Notes: a model not told the origin generated them from the letters alone. Counted from the first letter of the stretch, positions 47,201 through 56,645 are shown. The stretch: 64,000 nucleotides of DNA from Actinernus sp. WN-2022 (GCA_030867875.1 JAOWCC010001589.1:77833537-77897536), one strand, 5' to 3'. Program-made: numbers and translations.

Positions 47201-50200
47201 GAAGAAGAAATGCTGGTTTGTCTTCAGAGGTTAGTCCCATCTGAACTGGGCAATAATTACATGTATATATATATATATTATAAATAAAAGGGGAATACAT
47301 GTAGTAGAGTCGCTTTATTTATAGAAAAAAAAACATCATTCTAAATTATTCTGATCATTGTTCTTAACATATGTGGCTAAAGGTGTGTCAATTCCAGTAG
47401 ATAGGGACTACAGCACAGTGCTCAAAATTAATGCTTGCAAAAATTAATACTAGCAATTTTGTTAATTAATTTGCGAGTGAAAAAAATCTTCACTAGCAAG
47501 AATTTGTGCAAGTGAATTCCTTTTACAACTTGGAGTTTAAAAACCTTGAACAAACGTGGCATATTTACAAGCTTACAAAATTATGTAATTCTTACCTTTA
47601 GAATTGTGATGACAGGAGTCACTCTATTTTGTACATACATGTAAGCCCTTCAATTAAAAGTAAATCTGGCCAGGCATCCCAGACCTCCTATATTTCCTAT
47701 ACATGTATATCCTATAATTTGTATAGGATCCTACAATGTATAAAGAGCCTATATTTCAAGAAATCCTCCTATATTTCCTATAAATAGGATGTATGCTGAG
47801 TGATACATTTATATTTTGCACTTTTTAGCATTTTTGTTGTGAATTAACAAAATCAAAATTATTTCCTATCAATAAAAAAAAAACAGGTTTGATCAAACAC
47901 ATTAAAAGTTCACATGTTTTAAAAATTGTGTGTTTATTGTTTACTATTTATTGTTTGAAAGCTATTTTAGCTCCTATATAGTGCCTATATTTTTGGGGAA
48001 AAATCTATATTTTCCTATATTTAGAACTTGCACAGCCTATATTTCCTATCAAATTTGTCCAAAAAATGCCAAGCCTTGCCACTGTACAATGTAACTGACT
48101 GGGGAAGGAAGGGCTACTAAATCTCTGAAGTACTCACTCAGATTTCCAGTTCTCATTTTCATTATTAATAGATTCTAAATTCCAATTCAATCTGCACACA
48201 CACACTTGAACAAGCTACCTGAAGCTCCTAAGTGTAATGGGTAAATAAACCACTGATTTACATTTTGGGAGAGATTTAATGACAGATTGGTCAGGAAGTC
48301 ATTAGTTAATATTGGATTAATATTCCAGTGTCTTCATTTACAACATAACTGAACATTGCTAAAATACAATGTACATTGTAGTATAGTGCAGAACTTTGGC
48401 ATTGTTGTAAAATTTCCAGAATAACATTTGAGAAAAGAAAAATTGTGTGCCAAATTGTGTGTACTGCAAGTATTCAAACCACCCAAATGATATTATTAAA
48501 GCAGGTCTTCTCAAGTGAAGTACCAGTATAAATTATGTACAGACTGCCCTGTAGTTTGGGTTATGCATGTTATGCACAATCATTCAAGGATTTAATTGTA
48601 ATGGTATTTGAAAACTCATCACAGATTAAAATAATGAACTATGCAAAGTTCTGAACAGATATTTTTGATTTTGACAAATTCCAGACACCCAAAGTGCAAA
48701 ACCTTTCAGAGTATTATTTCATAGTTTTTAACCTTAATTTGAAAGCTTGCTGTTAACCTACATTAACCTTGGTAGTGATGACAAAATAACAACTCCCACA
48801 TTGTCTTTCAAACTCGTGATAGAGCAATTGGCCTAGAGTGGGGGAGATTGTGGGGGATGTATAAGCTGTTGGCCTAATGTCTCCTTCCTCTTCTAAACAA
48901 TAAACCTTTATAACTCATAGATGCAACACTCAAATCAAGAAATGTTTTACTATTAAACTATTTACTTGATATAGAATCGATTTTAATGATTTAAAAATTG
49001 GCTAGTTCAGTATATATGCACTTTAATAGATGTACTTTTAATGTGCTCTTTCCAGTAGTGTCATTACTTTGGCTCTCCATTGAGTTTTCAACACCTTACT
49101 TTTGGATGCTATCCACATTTTTTGACCATCTACATCTTACATGAAACTAATAATAATCATTGTGCATGTTAGGATGCCACTACTACAGCTGCTTTCCTAT
49201 TTGATTGCTGACAAAATGTAAAGCTTTGTACACAGAGTTGGTGATCGACTATCAAACATCCACTACTGGTGTCTGGTTACTTGCAGTGCTTGACACTAGC
49301 AGTAGTCCACAAGCCCTGGACTACCAAAATATCAAGTTGGGCTAGTAAATCGTGAGAGACAATTGCCCTTGGGCTAGTAGATTTTGTTCTTGTATCAGTT
49401 GATTTTTTACATTGAGATCACAGAGTTTTCTTTTACAGCAATGTGGGCTGCTAAAATATATGTACAGGCTGCTAGATTTTGTCGATCATTAGCACAGGGA
49501 CTAGTAAATAAATAAATGTTCATAAATAAGGTAGTTTTGAACACTGAGTTGTGTAATTTATGATGGTTTCATGTATTATCACCAGATACTTCACTGACTG
49601 TGTACAAGAGTCAAGATGAGGCATTTGGACAGCCAGTACAAAGAATGAACCTCAGAGGTAGACTAAGTTTGTATTGTTTTACTGACTGACAGTTTGCACT
49701 TTGATTGTGCCACAAATACACTGTATTCAGCTAGTTCAAAAAGAATTTGGTCAATTTGACTGAAGCATACGTAACCAGACCAACAGATAATATGGAAATA
49801 GGACAGCAGATTTATATTCTGAAATTATCAAGTGAAGCCTTATCATCAGGTCTTGTTTGTTTGATTTAAAATGCACAAATGTATACTTTTTTTCATTTCC
49901 CATTATATCAGGTTGCAAAATTGCTCCCTTTCAGTCTGGTCATAGGCTTAAAGCAAAGGTTATTATTTGACATGAATATGAGCCATGGGGATGACGTGGC
50001 GGTGCCTATTGTTATACGACAAAGGCTATTGTTTTCTGACAATAGGGACCGCCAAAAAACATCATCAGATCCAAGATGGCCGTGTCCATGGTTAATATTC
50101 ACGTTCATTTTTTTTTTCAAAAACTAAAATATATTTAACAATTTGTTCAACATATTTTCAACAATTTAACGGCAACGTGTTGCAACAGCCAGGGTTTCCT

Positions 50201-53200
50201 TTAAGTCAAATTCACCAACAAGCTTTTTAGAAATACATGTTGCTACACACAAAGGTATTTACAGGCATCCCAGACCTCCTATATTTCCTATATGTCCTAT
50301 AATTTGTATAGGATCCTATAAAGAGCCTATATTTCAAGAAATCCTCCTATATTTCCTATAAATAGGATGTATGCTGAGTGATACATTTATATTTTGCACT
50401 TTTTAGCATTTTTGTTGTGAATTAACAAAAGAAAAATTATTTCCTATCAATAAAAGAAAAACAGGTTTGTCAAACACATTAAAAGTTCACATGTTTTAAA
50501 AATTGTGTGTTTATTGTTTACTATTTATTGTTTGAAAGCTATTTTAGCTCCTATAAAGTGCCTATATTTTGGGAAAAAATCCTATATTTTCCTATATTTA
50601 GAACTTGCACAGCCTATATTTCCTATCAAATTTGTCCAAAAAGTGGCTGGGATGTATGTATTTATCATATTACAATGTCATTTTTTATGTGTTCAAGAAA
50701 TCTGCTAATGCGGAGGTTTGTTTCCCTTGTTTGTTACTGTGTTCTTTCTTGTGGGTTTACAAATACATACATATAATTTATTAACAGTTACATCGTAAAG
50801 ATAACTGATAAGTTGTAGAATTAATGTCACTGACTCGTTACTGTACCTAACTGGTCTTATCAAAGAGTAAAAGAGTCAAGACAGTTATATTTTTCTATTG
50901 ATCTCAGGTTGTGAGGTAACTACAGATGTAAATGTCCACAAAGACAAATTCTCAATCAAACTGAGACTTCAGGATGGTGAAGAGGTTGAACTGGCCTGTC
51001 AAACAGTACGTCTTTACCAAATAAACCACTACCTTCTAAATTGACCGATTTAGCCTGAAGTTTTAACCTAGAAAATCGGAAAAAAGTAATGGCAAGACTA
51101 GTGAACCTGCAGTTTTCTTCTTTCAGATAATAAGGTGCGAGAAAGAGCACTTTTTTTTTTCTGAGACTGTTTAAATATGAGGTAATTTCACTCTTAGTTT
51201 ACCAAACCGTTCAAACTTGCCTTGTTGCATTTATGTTTGTTTACAATGACAGTAATAAGCATTTTTGAAAAATCTTTCTACATCTACTAATACAGAGGGG
51301 CTATTTCATTTGTATACCGATAGAAATACCTCCGCAGTTTCCCACTTATAAGCAGCATTTTGGCCGGAAATTTGGTAAAGTTATTTTAGGGATTTTCAAA
51401 AGATAAAAATTGGCTTAAAGTTTTTTTATTTGCCGGATAACTACGAAACTATGGTGCTATTGGCTATCACAACTTCGAATATACATGTAGTTACAACTTT
51501 CCGAGGTAATCAGTCAAAAATCGCCTTTGTTGTCGTAGGAATCTCAGTATGCGAAATGGATGGCTGCCTGCCGCATGGCCTCCAAAGGCAAGACGATGGC
51601 TGACATAAGTTATGAATCGGAGAAGGCCGGCATCCAAGCATTCCTGAGCATGCAGCATGACAAGGGCGACTCTACCCCCCTCAGTCCTGGACAGGTAAAC
51701 CTGTAAAACCTGTTATCAGGGTTGTCAGTAGAAAGTGAAACAAGAGTTTATAATTAGTTTTATTAGTGGTTCTTTTATCTTAATATAATAGCATTGGTTG
51801 TTCACAGATCCAGATCCAGCCAGAGGACTTCGTTGGTCCACGAATGCTGAAGAAATACAAGTCAAAGCAGGTACCTGATATGTCGAATTCCTCGTACATC
51901 TGCGTGAACTGAATCAGTGTAGGATAGGAAAATGGTCGGGGGGGGGGGGGGGGGGTTCTTAGTATACAACAGTGTCTCTTCAATGTGTTGAGACAACGCT
52001 TTAAATGAAGAAACAAACTTGAAAATAGAACGCGACATCAAAGTAAATACTGCAACGTCTTTGTCTCTTTCAGAACTGATTACCTAATCTTTCAAGAGGT
52101 AAAAACCCGTCAAATAATACGATTTCAGACGCTTCAGACGTATAGTTACGTTTTTTTCTGAATTTCTGGTACTGTTGCTGCTGTTGCTAGTGGATCTCAG
52201 ACCGTGTTTTTATAAAATAATTTGACAACTAGCAACAGTCGTTAGTGGTATTTTCTTCTAATTTCAAGCCCCTAAGGGTATGCTGAACTGGCAGAGATGC
52301 TTAATGGAATTTCTGTAATACATGTGCTCCCAAAAGAGACTGAGCTCCCAAAAGAGGTAGCGAGCTGCCATTTTACTAGCATTTTATAAACGTTGCGCGT
52401 GCGCCGGCTAATATCGAGCCCTGCCCTTACCCAATCTTTCTTTGGGGGGTAATGGTGGAGAAGTCCTACTAACCACAGCTTTTCATTGCCTGTTGCAGAT
52501 AGCTGCTCGTATCTTAGAAGCACATACTGCACTTCACAAGACTTCTCTTATCGAGTCCAAGATGCTCTATGTTAGGAAGTGGCAGTCGTTGCCCGAATTT
52601 GGCATTAGTCACTTCATGGTGCGGTTCAGATCCGAAAAACAATCCAAGAAAGAGGTACGGTTCTATGGTTAATAGGATGTTTCGTTAGAGGTACGGTTCT
52701 ATGGTTAATAGGATGTGTCGTTAGAGGTACGGTTCTATGGTTAATAGGATGTGTCGTTAGAGGTACGGTTCTATGGTTAATAGGATGTGTCATTAGAGGT
52801 ACGGTCCTATGGTTAATAGGATGTGTCGTTAGAGGTACGGTTCTATGGTTAATAGGATGTGTCGTTAGAGGTACGGTTCTATGGTTAATAGGATGTGTCG
52901 TTAGAGGTACGGTCCTATGGTTAATAGGATGTCTCGTTAGAGGTACGGTTCTATGGTTAATAGGAAGTCTCGTTAGAGGTACTGTTCTATGGTTAATAGG
53001 AAGTCTCGTTAGAGGTACGGTAATATGGTTAATAGGAAGTCTCGTTAGAGGTACGGGTCTAGTGATTAATAGGAAGTCTCGTTAGAGGTACGGTCCTATG
53101 GTTAGAGGTACGGTTCTAGTGGTTAATAGGATGGACTCGTTAGTCTTGTGGCCGCGCCAACAATGCACAACTGAAGTCAATTTCACACCAAAGGCCAACA

Positions 53201-55092
53201 ATTTTAAACAGTCCACCGTCTAATTATCGTATTAACGTCAGTGTACAAAACAATAGAAATACGGCGTCCAAGATTTAGAGTTTATGTAGAAAGTTGGACC
53301 CCAAAGTCGCACGTATAGTTCTAGCAACTCTGAGTAACTGAGATTGAGTGCGGAGCTTGTATCAATAAAAGGCAATCGATAGTAAGTTAGTGCGCGCTCT
53401 TTTAGCCATACGCATCGAGCACTCACGTGAGAACGAATTAATAAGGCCAGACACTTAATAGATGGTTCGCACTCAATCCCCAGAGATTCAAAGGGCATGG
53501 CGGCCATGTTGGTGTACAGAACATAAGAAGCTAACGAAGAATCTATTGTTAACTGTACACCAACATGGCCGCTATGACGTAAAGTGCAAAGGGTCTATAG
53601 CTTCGAAGTGTGCTGTCTCAACAGCAGATAATAGAACGTGTGCTATCACCATGTGACTCAAGTTTATAAAACAGTTTGTTTGTTTGTTTGTTTGTTTGTT
53701 TATTTATTTATTTATTTATTTATAAGCAATTTTTTTCAGTGATGTCCAGTTCAGCGTAGCTGGTTTGAATAGAGCCCTGATTACAAAAAACGCTTACGAT
53801 TACATATAAAGACATACAGACAAAATATAATTATAAAAATTAGAAGTTGCATACACCGAATGCAAATATGGCGATTTTTGATTTCGCTTTCCAAAAGTCT
53901 TACTATAACTGCCTCTACTGTCTAAAATATCACTTTGAAATCAATAATTTTGGAAAGTTTGGATGATATACCAAGAAAGGCTTTAAAGATATCGCAGCTC
54001 AACATTAGGGACTTTAGTATGAGAATTGGCAATCATGACTGACTACCCTCGTTTTGGTGTTTTTCGCATACTTAAACCTTGATAAATTCAGAAGGGTTCA
54101 TAATTTTTTCTCCAATCTTATAAACCTTACTAACTAAAATGCATATTTGCTTTTAAATAACACAGTTTATTCTCATGAAAATAACAGGCTTCAGCATTAT
54201 GCTAATTAGCCGCAGCCATATTTGCATTCGGTGTATTATTTCATAATTACTGACCACTGAGGTGCTTCTTAAGGCTTTTTTTTTTTATTAAAAAAAGCCT
54301 TGTTTCATTCCTTAGCTTTGATGGCAGCGTATTCCATGTTTTTGCTCCGTTGTATCGAAAAGAACTGTAGTATTTGGTTGGTCTTAGCCAGGGGAAAACA
54401 GTTTATTGTAGGTGTGGAAATCACGCGAGTAGCTAAATTCATGTAAGTATGCGGGCGCTAAGCCATTTAGGCAAATTTAATAGGCTCTTCGAGATTGTAA
54501 GAATGGCCAAGCAAGGTGAGATTCACGTCACACTGCTGAATTTTGCGCTCTTCATGTCTACAGATAGTCAACCTCTTGAGGAATTAAATAGGTCTGATAT
54601 TCGTGTTAGGGCTCGGCTCTGTTGAGACTTGCGCGCACAGCATTGCTGATAGAGGCTACATGCTATATATTTGGCGCGTTTTATCGGAGATTCTTTCGGT
54701 CGATACTGATCAGAAGAATGCGTATTTTTAAGGGGGGAAATGAGTGTCCAAATCAAAGAGCTTTGTTCCGTGAAATTCTAAGCAGTCCATTTGTGTGTCC
54801 ATAGGAGATCCTTGGAATTGCCTTCAACCGAATCATGCGAATCGACTCGGGAAGTCGTGAGGCGAACAAGACTTGGCGCTACAGTGTAATGAGATCCTGG
54901 AACGTGAACTGGGAAACCAAAGAAATGATCGTGCAGTGCGAGGACGAGACCATTGCGTTCAACTGCCTCAGTGCTGATATCAAGTCAGTGCACGAGTTCA
55001 TAGGGGGGTACATCTTCCTTTCTATGAGAAAAGATGTCAATCAACCGCCAAGTGATGAACTCTTCTACAAACTAACTGGTGGCTGGGTTTGA
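32111..55092 (+). CDS. Kindlin (fermitin family homolog), complete, 15 exons
   Basis: Kindlins are cytoplasmic focal-adhesion FERM proteins that bind integrin beta tails and co-activate integrins with talin (family knowledge). Exons: 32111-32246, 32686-33331, 36773-36806, 41561-41629, 41959-42066, 44893-44979, 45881-45925, 46034-46080, 47180-47229, 49586-49657, 50908-51005, 51539-51694, 51808-51870, 52499-52654, 54805-55092. They total 2055 nt, 684 residues; human kindlin-2 has 680. F0 is about 1-95. F1 is about 96-275, with a long Ser/Pro loop and basic patch ([17 protein letters not shown], 139-155). F2 follows with an inserted PH domain at about 388-485, and F3 at about 575-684. The start has A at -3 and G at +4. 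Oddities: GC donor in intron 4, uncertain frame of exon 7, Ser-Trp instead of Gln-Trp in F3, and a minisatellite built on the exon-14 donor. Vertebrate paralogues arose later, so no FERMT number is assigned. Confidence 0.95.
32686..33331 (+). CDS. Kindlin exon 2 (F0-F1 with disordered loop)
   Basis: Acceptor ccattcttag, donor gtaagt; phase 1 in, phase 2 out. Encodes [34 protein letters not shown] and [11 protein letters not shown]. Then a basic patch and about 90 residues rich in Ser, Pro and Gly (about 156-245), the low-conservation F1 loop. The overlapping frame 32627-33034 is a shadow. Confidence 0.96.
33332..36772 (+). other. Kindlin intron 2
   Basis: 3.4 kb of AT-rich sequence. No exon, RNA gene or clear transposon seen. 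Several acatgtac-type steps occur, as in the other kindlin introns. Confidence 0.7.
36773..36806 (+). CDS. Kindlin exon 3 (34-nt microexon)
   Basis: Acceptor tatcaacag, donor gtaaaa; phase 2 in, phase 0 out. Encodes (G)[11 protein letters not shown], nearly identical to the vertebrate kindlin segment. The match over so short an exon fixes both borders. Confidence 0.92.
37062..37477. mobile_element. Foldback, hAT-like non-autonomous element in kindlin intron 3
   Basis: Ends cagggctcgaaatt and aatttcgagccctg are perfect inverse copies. Inner arms aatgtcaaagtttgacagct and agctgtcaaactttgacatt also invert. CAGGG...CCCTG suits the hAT superfamily, but no clean 8-bp target duplication is visible. 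Confidence 0.72.
38335..38378. repeat. Dyad-rich tgtacat sequence
   Basis: Alternating tatgtacattgtacatatgc and aatgtacattgtacatagcc form nested palindromes. Confidence 0.6.
38578..38690. repeat. Low-complexity (AAATACT)n-like tract
   Basis: Repeated aaatacta/ataaaatact steps in intron 3. Confidence 0.75.
39338..39437. repeat. Two-copy 48-bp tandem repeat
   Basis: aagcatgctttaagccttgc then aatgttgcattgtacacttt then agtgtagc, twice, one mismatch (ttgca/ttaca). Confidence 0.9.
39535..39834. mobile_element. TIR MITE, copy 1 (ends 'aaaggggctatgtcatg')
   Basis: The left end aaaggggctatgtcatgg pairs with the right end ccgtgactcagccccttt. Internal blocks (tgcttgattgaaataataca, cacagtttgttag) are shared with 62838-63097. 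Confidence 0.78.
40842..40985. repeat. Foldback element in kindlin intron 3
   Basis: Arms gttgttgatcaagggatcca and ggaatccctgatcaacaacg, extended by caaaaat/agttttg outside and aagcaatgaaagc/gcttttattgttt inside. Confidence 0.82.
41105..41225 (+). mobile_element. tRNA-derived SINE in kindlin intron 3
   Basis: cctgatagtgtagtggacca (A-box-like) and attggttcgagtcacacact (B-box-like) at about 55 bp spacing, followed by a T-rich tail. It cannot fold as a real tRNA. Confidence 0.65.
41285..41430. mobile_element. Foldback element in kindlin intron 3
   Basis: Arms ggtccatcacatgcatgaat ... cttgatacccaatga and tcatttgggtatcaa ... attcatgcatgtgacc, with actagtgat/ctagtgatg near the centre. Related sequence lies at 17530-17690. 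Confidence 0.85.
41561..41629 (+). CDS. Kindlin exon 4 with GC splice donor
   Basis: Acceptor tttttttacag; 23 codons, [20 protein letters not shown] then NPK. The donor is AAG|GCAAGT. The nearest GT, four bases on, would shift the next exon into a stop, so the GC-AG intron is required. Confidence 0.92.
41959..42066 (+). CDS. Kindlin exon 5 (F2)
   Basis: Acceptor ttaattag, donor gtgtgt; 36 codons, [20 protein letters not shown] then [16 protein letters not shown]. This is the most conserved F2 helix block, close to vertebrate kindlins. Confidence 0.96.
42120..42240 (+). mobile_element. Possible SINE in kindlin intron 5
   Basis: tgtgtggcgcagtgggctag resembles a tRNA A box. The B-box-like part (cccacgtttgatttctgtg) is decayed. 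Confidence 0.4.
42312..42897. mobile_element. Foldback element with ~180-bp arms in kindlin intron 5
   Basis: The left end cttaaagtgccaatgaaatg pairs with catttcataggcactttaag. The arms continue through cattttgtgcaa, gagagcgc, tcgaaatcaggtggaattgc and gcgacaatttttatgc with their inverses. An isolated open frame (42393-42611) is inside the left arm and is not a gene. Confidence 0.9.
43584..43912. repeat. Foldback element in kindlin intron 5
   Basis: The left arm atgctaatttgtgcagaagc gaggctgagcatgga pairs with tccatgcttaacctcacttt caagtaaattagca. Confidence 0.7.
44893..44979 (+). CDS. Kindlin exon 6 (F2 acidic segment)
   Basis: Acceptor ccaatccag, donor gttagt; 29 codons, [20 protein letters not shown] then IDAALNDLQ. 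Matches the vertebrate VDAALSDLE stretch. A second GT four bases after the donor (gtta|gttgac) would add V and change the exit phase; see the exon-7 note. Confidence 0.88.
45754..45786. repeat. T-run then G-run low complexity
   Basis: Homopolymers tttttttttt and ggggggggg in kindlin intron 6. The lengths are probably unreliable. Confidence 0.85.
45881..45925 (+). CDS. Kindlin exon 7 (45 nt, reading frame uncertain)
   Basis: Acceptor atttttccag, donor gtaagt. Read in the phase set by exons 6 and 8 it gives [15 protein letters not shown], which I do not recognise. Read two bases later it gives [14 protein letters not shown], which resembles the LEGS/LEGG segment that follows DLE in vertebrate kindlins. 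No canonical donor and acceptor pair restores that frame on both sides. Either the splice sites differ from my model or the sequence has compensating indels. Confidence 0.55.
46034..46080 (+). CDS. Kindlin exon 8
   Basis: Acceptor ttgattttcag, donor gtgagt; phase 0 in, phase 2 out. [16 protein letters not shown] aligns with ITSIPELADYIKVFK of kindlin-2, the linker before the PH domain that contacts ILK in vertebrates (family knowledge). Confidence 0.92.
46723..46862. repeat. Foldback element in kindlin intron 8
   Basis: Arms atcaatcacggtttctggga aacctctacccc and gtgggtagtttcccagaaac caggattgagcc. Confidence 0.75.
47180..47229 (+). CDS. Kindlin exon 9 (start of PH domain)
   Basis: Acceptor attttacag, donor gttagt; phase 2 in, phase 1 out. 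[17 protein letters not shown]. The lysine run and C-W-F-V-F strand match the first PH strands, where phosphoinositides bind in the family. Confidence 0.93.
47672..48066. repeat. 'cctatatttcctat' interspersed repeat, copy A (intron 9)
   Basis: About 390 bp from caggcatcccagacctccta to atttgtccaaaaaatg, nearly identical to 50262-50643 apart from small indels. Internally rich in cctatattt/aaatagg steps. Confidence 0.9.
48067..49585 (+). other. Kindlin intron 9, remainder
   Basis: AT-rich. One patch (about 49290-49505) repeats 'gggctagta' motifs and may be an old transposon. No coding content recognised. Confidence 0.5.
49586..49657 (+). CDS. Kindlin exon 10 (PH domain)
   Basis: Acceptor ttatcaccag, donor gtagac; phase 1 in and out. 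(D)[19 protein letters not shown] then MNLR. Length is 72 nt, so skipping it would keep the frame. The two direct repeats at 47672 and 50262 bracket it. Confidence 0.94.
50262..50643. repeat. 'cctatatttcctat' interspersed repeat, copy B (intron 10)
   Basis: Same orientation and boundaries as copy A (caggcatcccagacctccta to atttgtccaaaaag). Differences are mostly indels such as loss of acatgtat. Confidence 0.9.
50908..51005 (+). CDS. Kindlin exon 11 (PH domain)
   Basis: Acceptor tgatctcag, donor gtacgt; phase 1 in, phase 0 out. (G)[19 protein letters not shown] then [13 protein letters not shown]. Aligns with GCEVTPDVNISGQKFNIKL of kindlin-2. Confidence 0.95.
51539..51694 (+). CDS. Kindlin exon 12 (PH C-terminal helix to F2)
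   Basis: Acceptor ttgtcgtag, donor gtaaac; 52 codons. [20 protein letters not shown] then [19 protein letters not shown], then a variable [13 protein letters not shown]. The [19 protein letters not shown] block is near invariant in kindlins. Confidence 0.96.
51808..51870 (+). CDS. Kindlin exon 13
   Basis: Acceptor tgttcacag, donor gtacct; 21 codons. [20 protein letters not shown] then Q, matching the F2 segment SPRYLKKYKNKQ. Confidence 0.94.
51939..51956. repeat. G homopolymer in kindlin intron 13
   Basis: A run of about 17 G after tggtc. Length uncertain in the assembly. Confidence 0.8.
52499..52654 (+). CDS. Kindlin exon 14 (end of F2 to F3)
   Basis: Acceptor gcctgttgcag, donor GAG|GTACGG; 52 codons. 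[39 protein letters not shown], then [13 protein letters not shown]. The donor is the first unit of a 36-bp tandem array that continues into intron 14. Confidence 0.95.
52652..53131. repeat. 36-bp minisatellite that multiplies the exon-14 splice donor
   Basis: Unit gaggtacggttctatggtta then ataggatgtgtcgtta. The first gaggtacgg (52652) is the exon/intron border itself. Copies recur at about 52688, 52724, 52760, 52796, 52832, 52868, 52904, 52940, 52976, 53012 and 53048, then two diverged ones near 53085 and 53103. Nearly every copy carries GAG|GTACGG; one has gtactg. Confidence 0.93.
53461..53601. mobile_element. Foldback MITE, copy 2 (kindlin intron 14)
   Basis: Shares caatccccagagattcaaa, gccatgttggtg, gaagctaacga and caccaacatggc with 28711-28859. 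The outer ends are more decayed. Confidence 0.8.
53677..53723. repeat. (GTTT)n(ATTT)n microsatellite
   Basis: Perfect gttt steps pass into attt steps. It may be the tail of the adjacent retroelement fragment. Confidence 0.9.
53730..54610 (-). mobile_element. Degraded LINE 3' end in kindlin intron 14
   Basis: The minus strand encodes, with breaks, [16 protein letters not shown] then [19 protein letters not shown] then [12 protein letters not shown], the usual last part of a CR1/L2-like ORF2. The (attt)n tract at the low-coordinate side would suit its 3' tail. Confidence 0.65.
54805..55092 (+). CDS. Kindlin exon 15 (F3, C-terminus)
   Basis: Acceptor gtgtccatag; 95 codons and [49 protein letters not shown] and [10 protein letters not shown] at the very end. 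In vertebrate kindlins the position before the first Trp of WNVNW is Gln (the QW integrin-binding pair); here it is Ser620 (codon 54895-54897), with Trp621 kept. No AATAAA lies close after the stop; the nearest clear one is near 55917. Confidence 0.96.
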   Translation, partial: EILGIAFNRIMRIDSGSREANKTWRYSVMRSWNVNWETKEMIVQCEDETIAFNCLSADIKSVHEFIGGYIFLSMRKDVNQPPSDELFYKLTGGWV

Positions 55093-55293
55093 AAGTAACG
55101 CACTTTATCGATTTTTTTGTTTTATAATTTAGATTAATAGCCGAAACAGACCCTAGTATCTAATGACTTGCCGTACTAATAATTTTGATTCTTTGAATAT
55201 GAAGAACTGGCCCGAACTGCCGTATTCCTGGACTGCTTGATCATATGTTGTGACACGTCTGCTGGTTAGCGTGACACATCGCTTGGTGGCGTC

Positions 55294-55625
55294 ACGTACA
55301 TGTGATACAAGAACTTGAACGTCTAGAACGTGTAATGCCCAATGGGTTTTGAAAGCTCGGTCCTGTGACAAGTCCTCGTACAAGAACTTGAACGTCTAGA
55401 ACGTGTAATGCCCAATGGGTTTTGAAAGCTCGGTCCTGTGACAAGTCCACGTACATGTGATACAAGAACTTGAACGTCTAGAACGTGTAATGCCCAATGG
55501 GTTTTGAAAGCTCGGTCCTGTGACAAGTCCACGTACATGTCATACAAGAACGTGAACGTCTAGAACGTGTAATGCCCAATGGGTTTTGAAAGCTCGCTCC
55601 TGTGACAAGTCCACGGTCATGTCAA
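55294..55625. repeat. ~75-82-bp tandem array after kindlin
   Basis: Four copies of a unit starting tacaagaacttgaacgtcta, with gcccaatgggttttgaaagc, ending near tgacaagtccacgtacatgt. Spacers between copies vary. The minus-strand open frames are repeat by-products. Confidence 0.9.
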
Positions 55626-55629
55626 GATG

Positions 55630-56340
55630 TCACTGACCATAAATACGATAGTAATTTACAGGAAGTCACAATACATTAACAAGGGAATAATTCCATTGAG
55701 GCAAAGACCTTCAGTTCGTAATAATGGATGACCCGTCGCGACTGCACTAAATATGTGGGACTGTTATCAGATTTTTTTGATGAACAGGTGAAATGATCAG
55801 GAAATATGTCCAAAGGACCAGATAGCACATTCATATGGAAAGTGTGACGGTTGTTCTTCGACCTGAGGTCCGCCATCGTGACAGGAAAGCGAGATGGGTT
55901 ACGTGAAAAGGCAAATTAATAAAAATGGGGCGGCCTTCACCTCCTCGGAACGTGGAATAGTACTGGCTATCCCAACAATGCCTAACCCTGAAACAATACA
56001 AACCCTAACCCTAAAACAATGCAACTCTTTGTCAGTGCAGTCCAACTGGGGTCCAATGAAATGCAAGGTTTTGAGAGGTGAAGGGCTGCTGTGAAAAATA
56101 CGAGCAGAGATAACTATTGGGTGTTTCCACATAACCACGTGCGCTGGCTATGCACCTTGTTGATTTCTCATGCCGGCGCGCACGTCTGGTAACCATGGTA
56201 TCAGAGCGAGGCCAGTTGTACCAAAGATTCACTGGAGTCGGTCAGAAATGTCTAAGTTTATATCGAACCGCACTGTTGTGTTCTTGTGTCATAAAGAAAT
56301 TAACGTTACTTTCCACCATCGACTGTAGATTGTTCTCTTT
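55630..56340. other. Intergenic stretch, nothing recognised
   Basis: Open frames here overlap on both strands without family resemblance. It may contain part of the kindlin 3' UTR. Confidence 0.4.
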
Positions 56341-56345
56341 CTATG

Positions 56346-56620
56346 CAGGGTTGCCACAGGTCAGGGAAAAGTCAGGGAATTTTGCATCTCGTCAGGGAAA
56401 TTCTAAATTTCTTGTCAAAGTCAGGGGATTTTATTTTTAGGTTGCCACGACGGCCCCTCGTGCCTCAAAGTGTCTGCAAGGGGAGGCTACAGGTTTTGAT
56501 AATGACTTTTGTTTTGAAGGAGTGAATGTCAAACAGTCTTATTATGGTCAGTGAAAATTGTTTTCTGGTCGGTAAAAAGTCAGGAAAAATATTTTTCCCC
56601 GATGGGTGGCAACCATGCTA
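56346..56620. mobile_element. Repeat with 'ggttgccac...gtggcaacc' ends
   Basis: The outer ends agggttgccac and gtggcaacca are inverse. Inside are several gtcaggga/gtcaggaaaa steps. Likely a non-autonomous DNA transposon. Confidence 0.6.
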
Positions 56621-56645
56621 TGACGAGCTGGGACAACTGACCTCG

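Noticed and set aside
55980..56015. Telomere-like ccctaaccctaa
   Set aside because: Only two short imperfect units; chance in AC-rich sequence.
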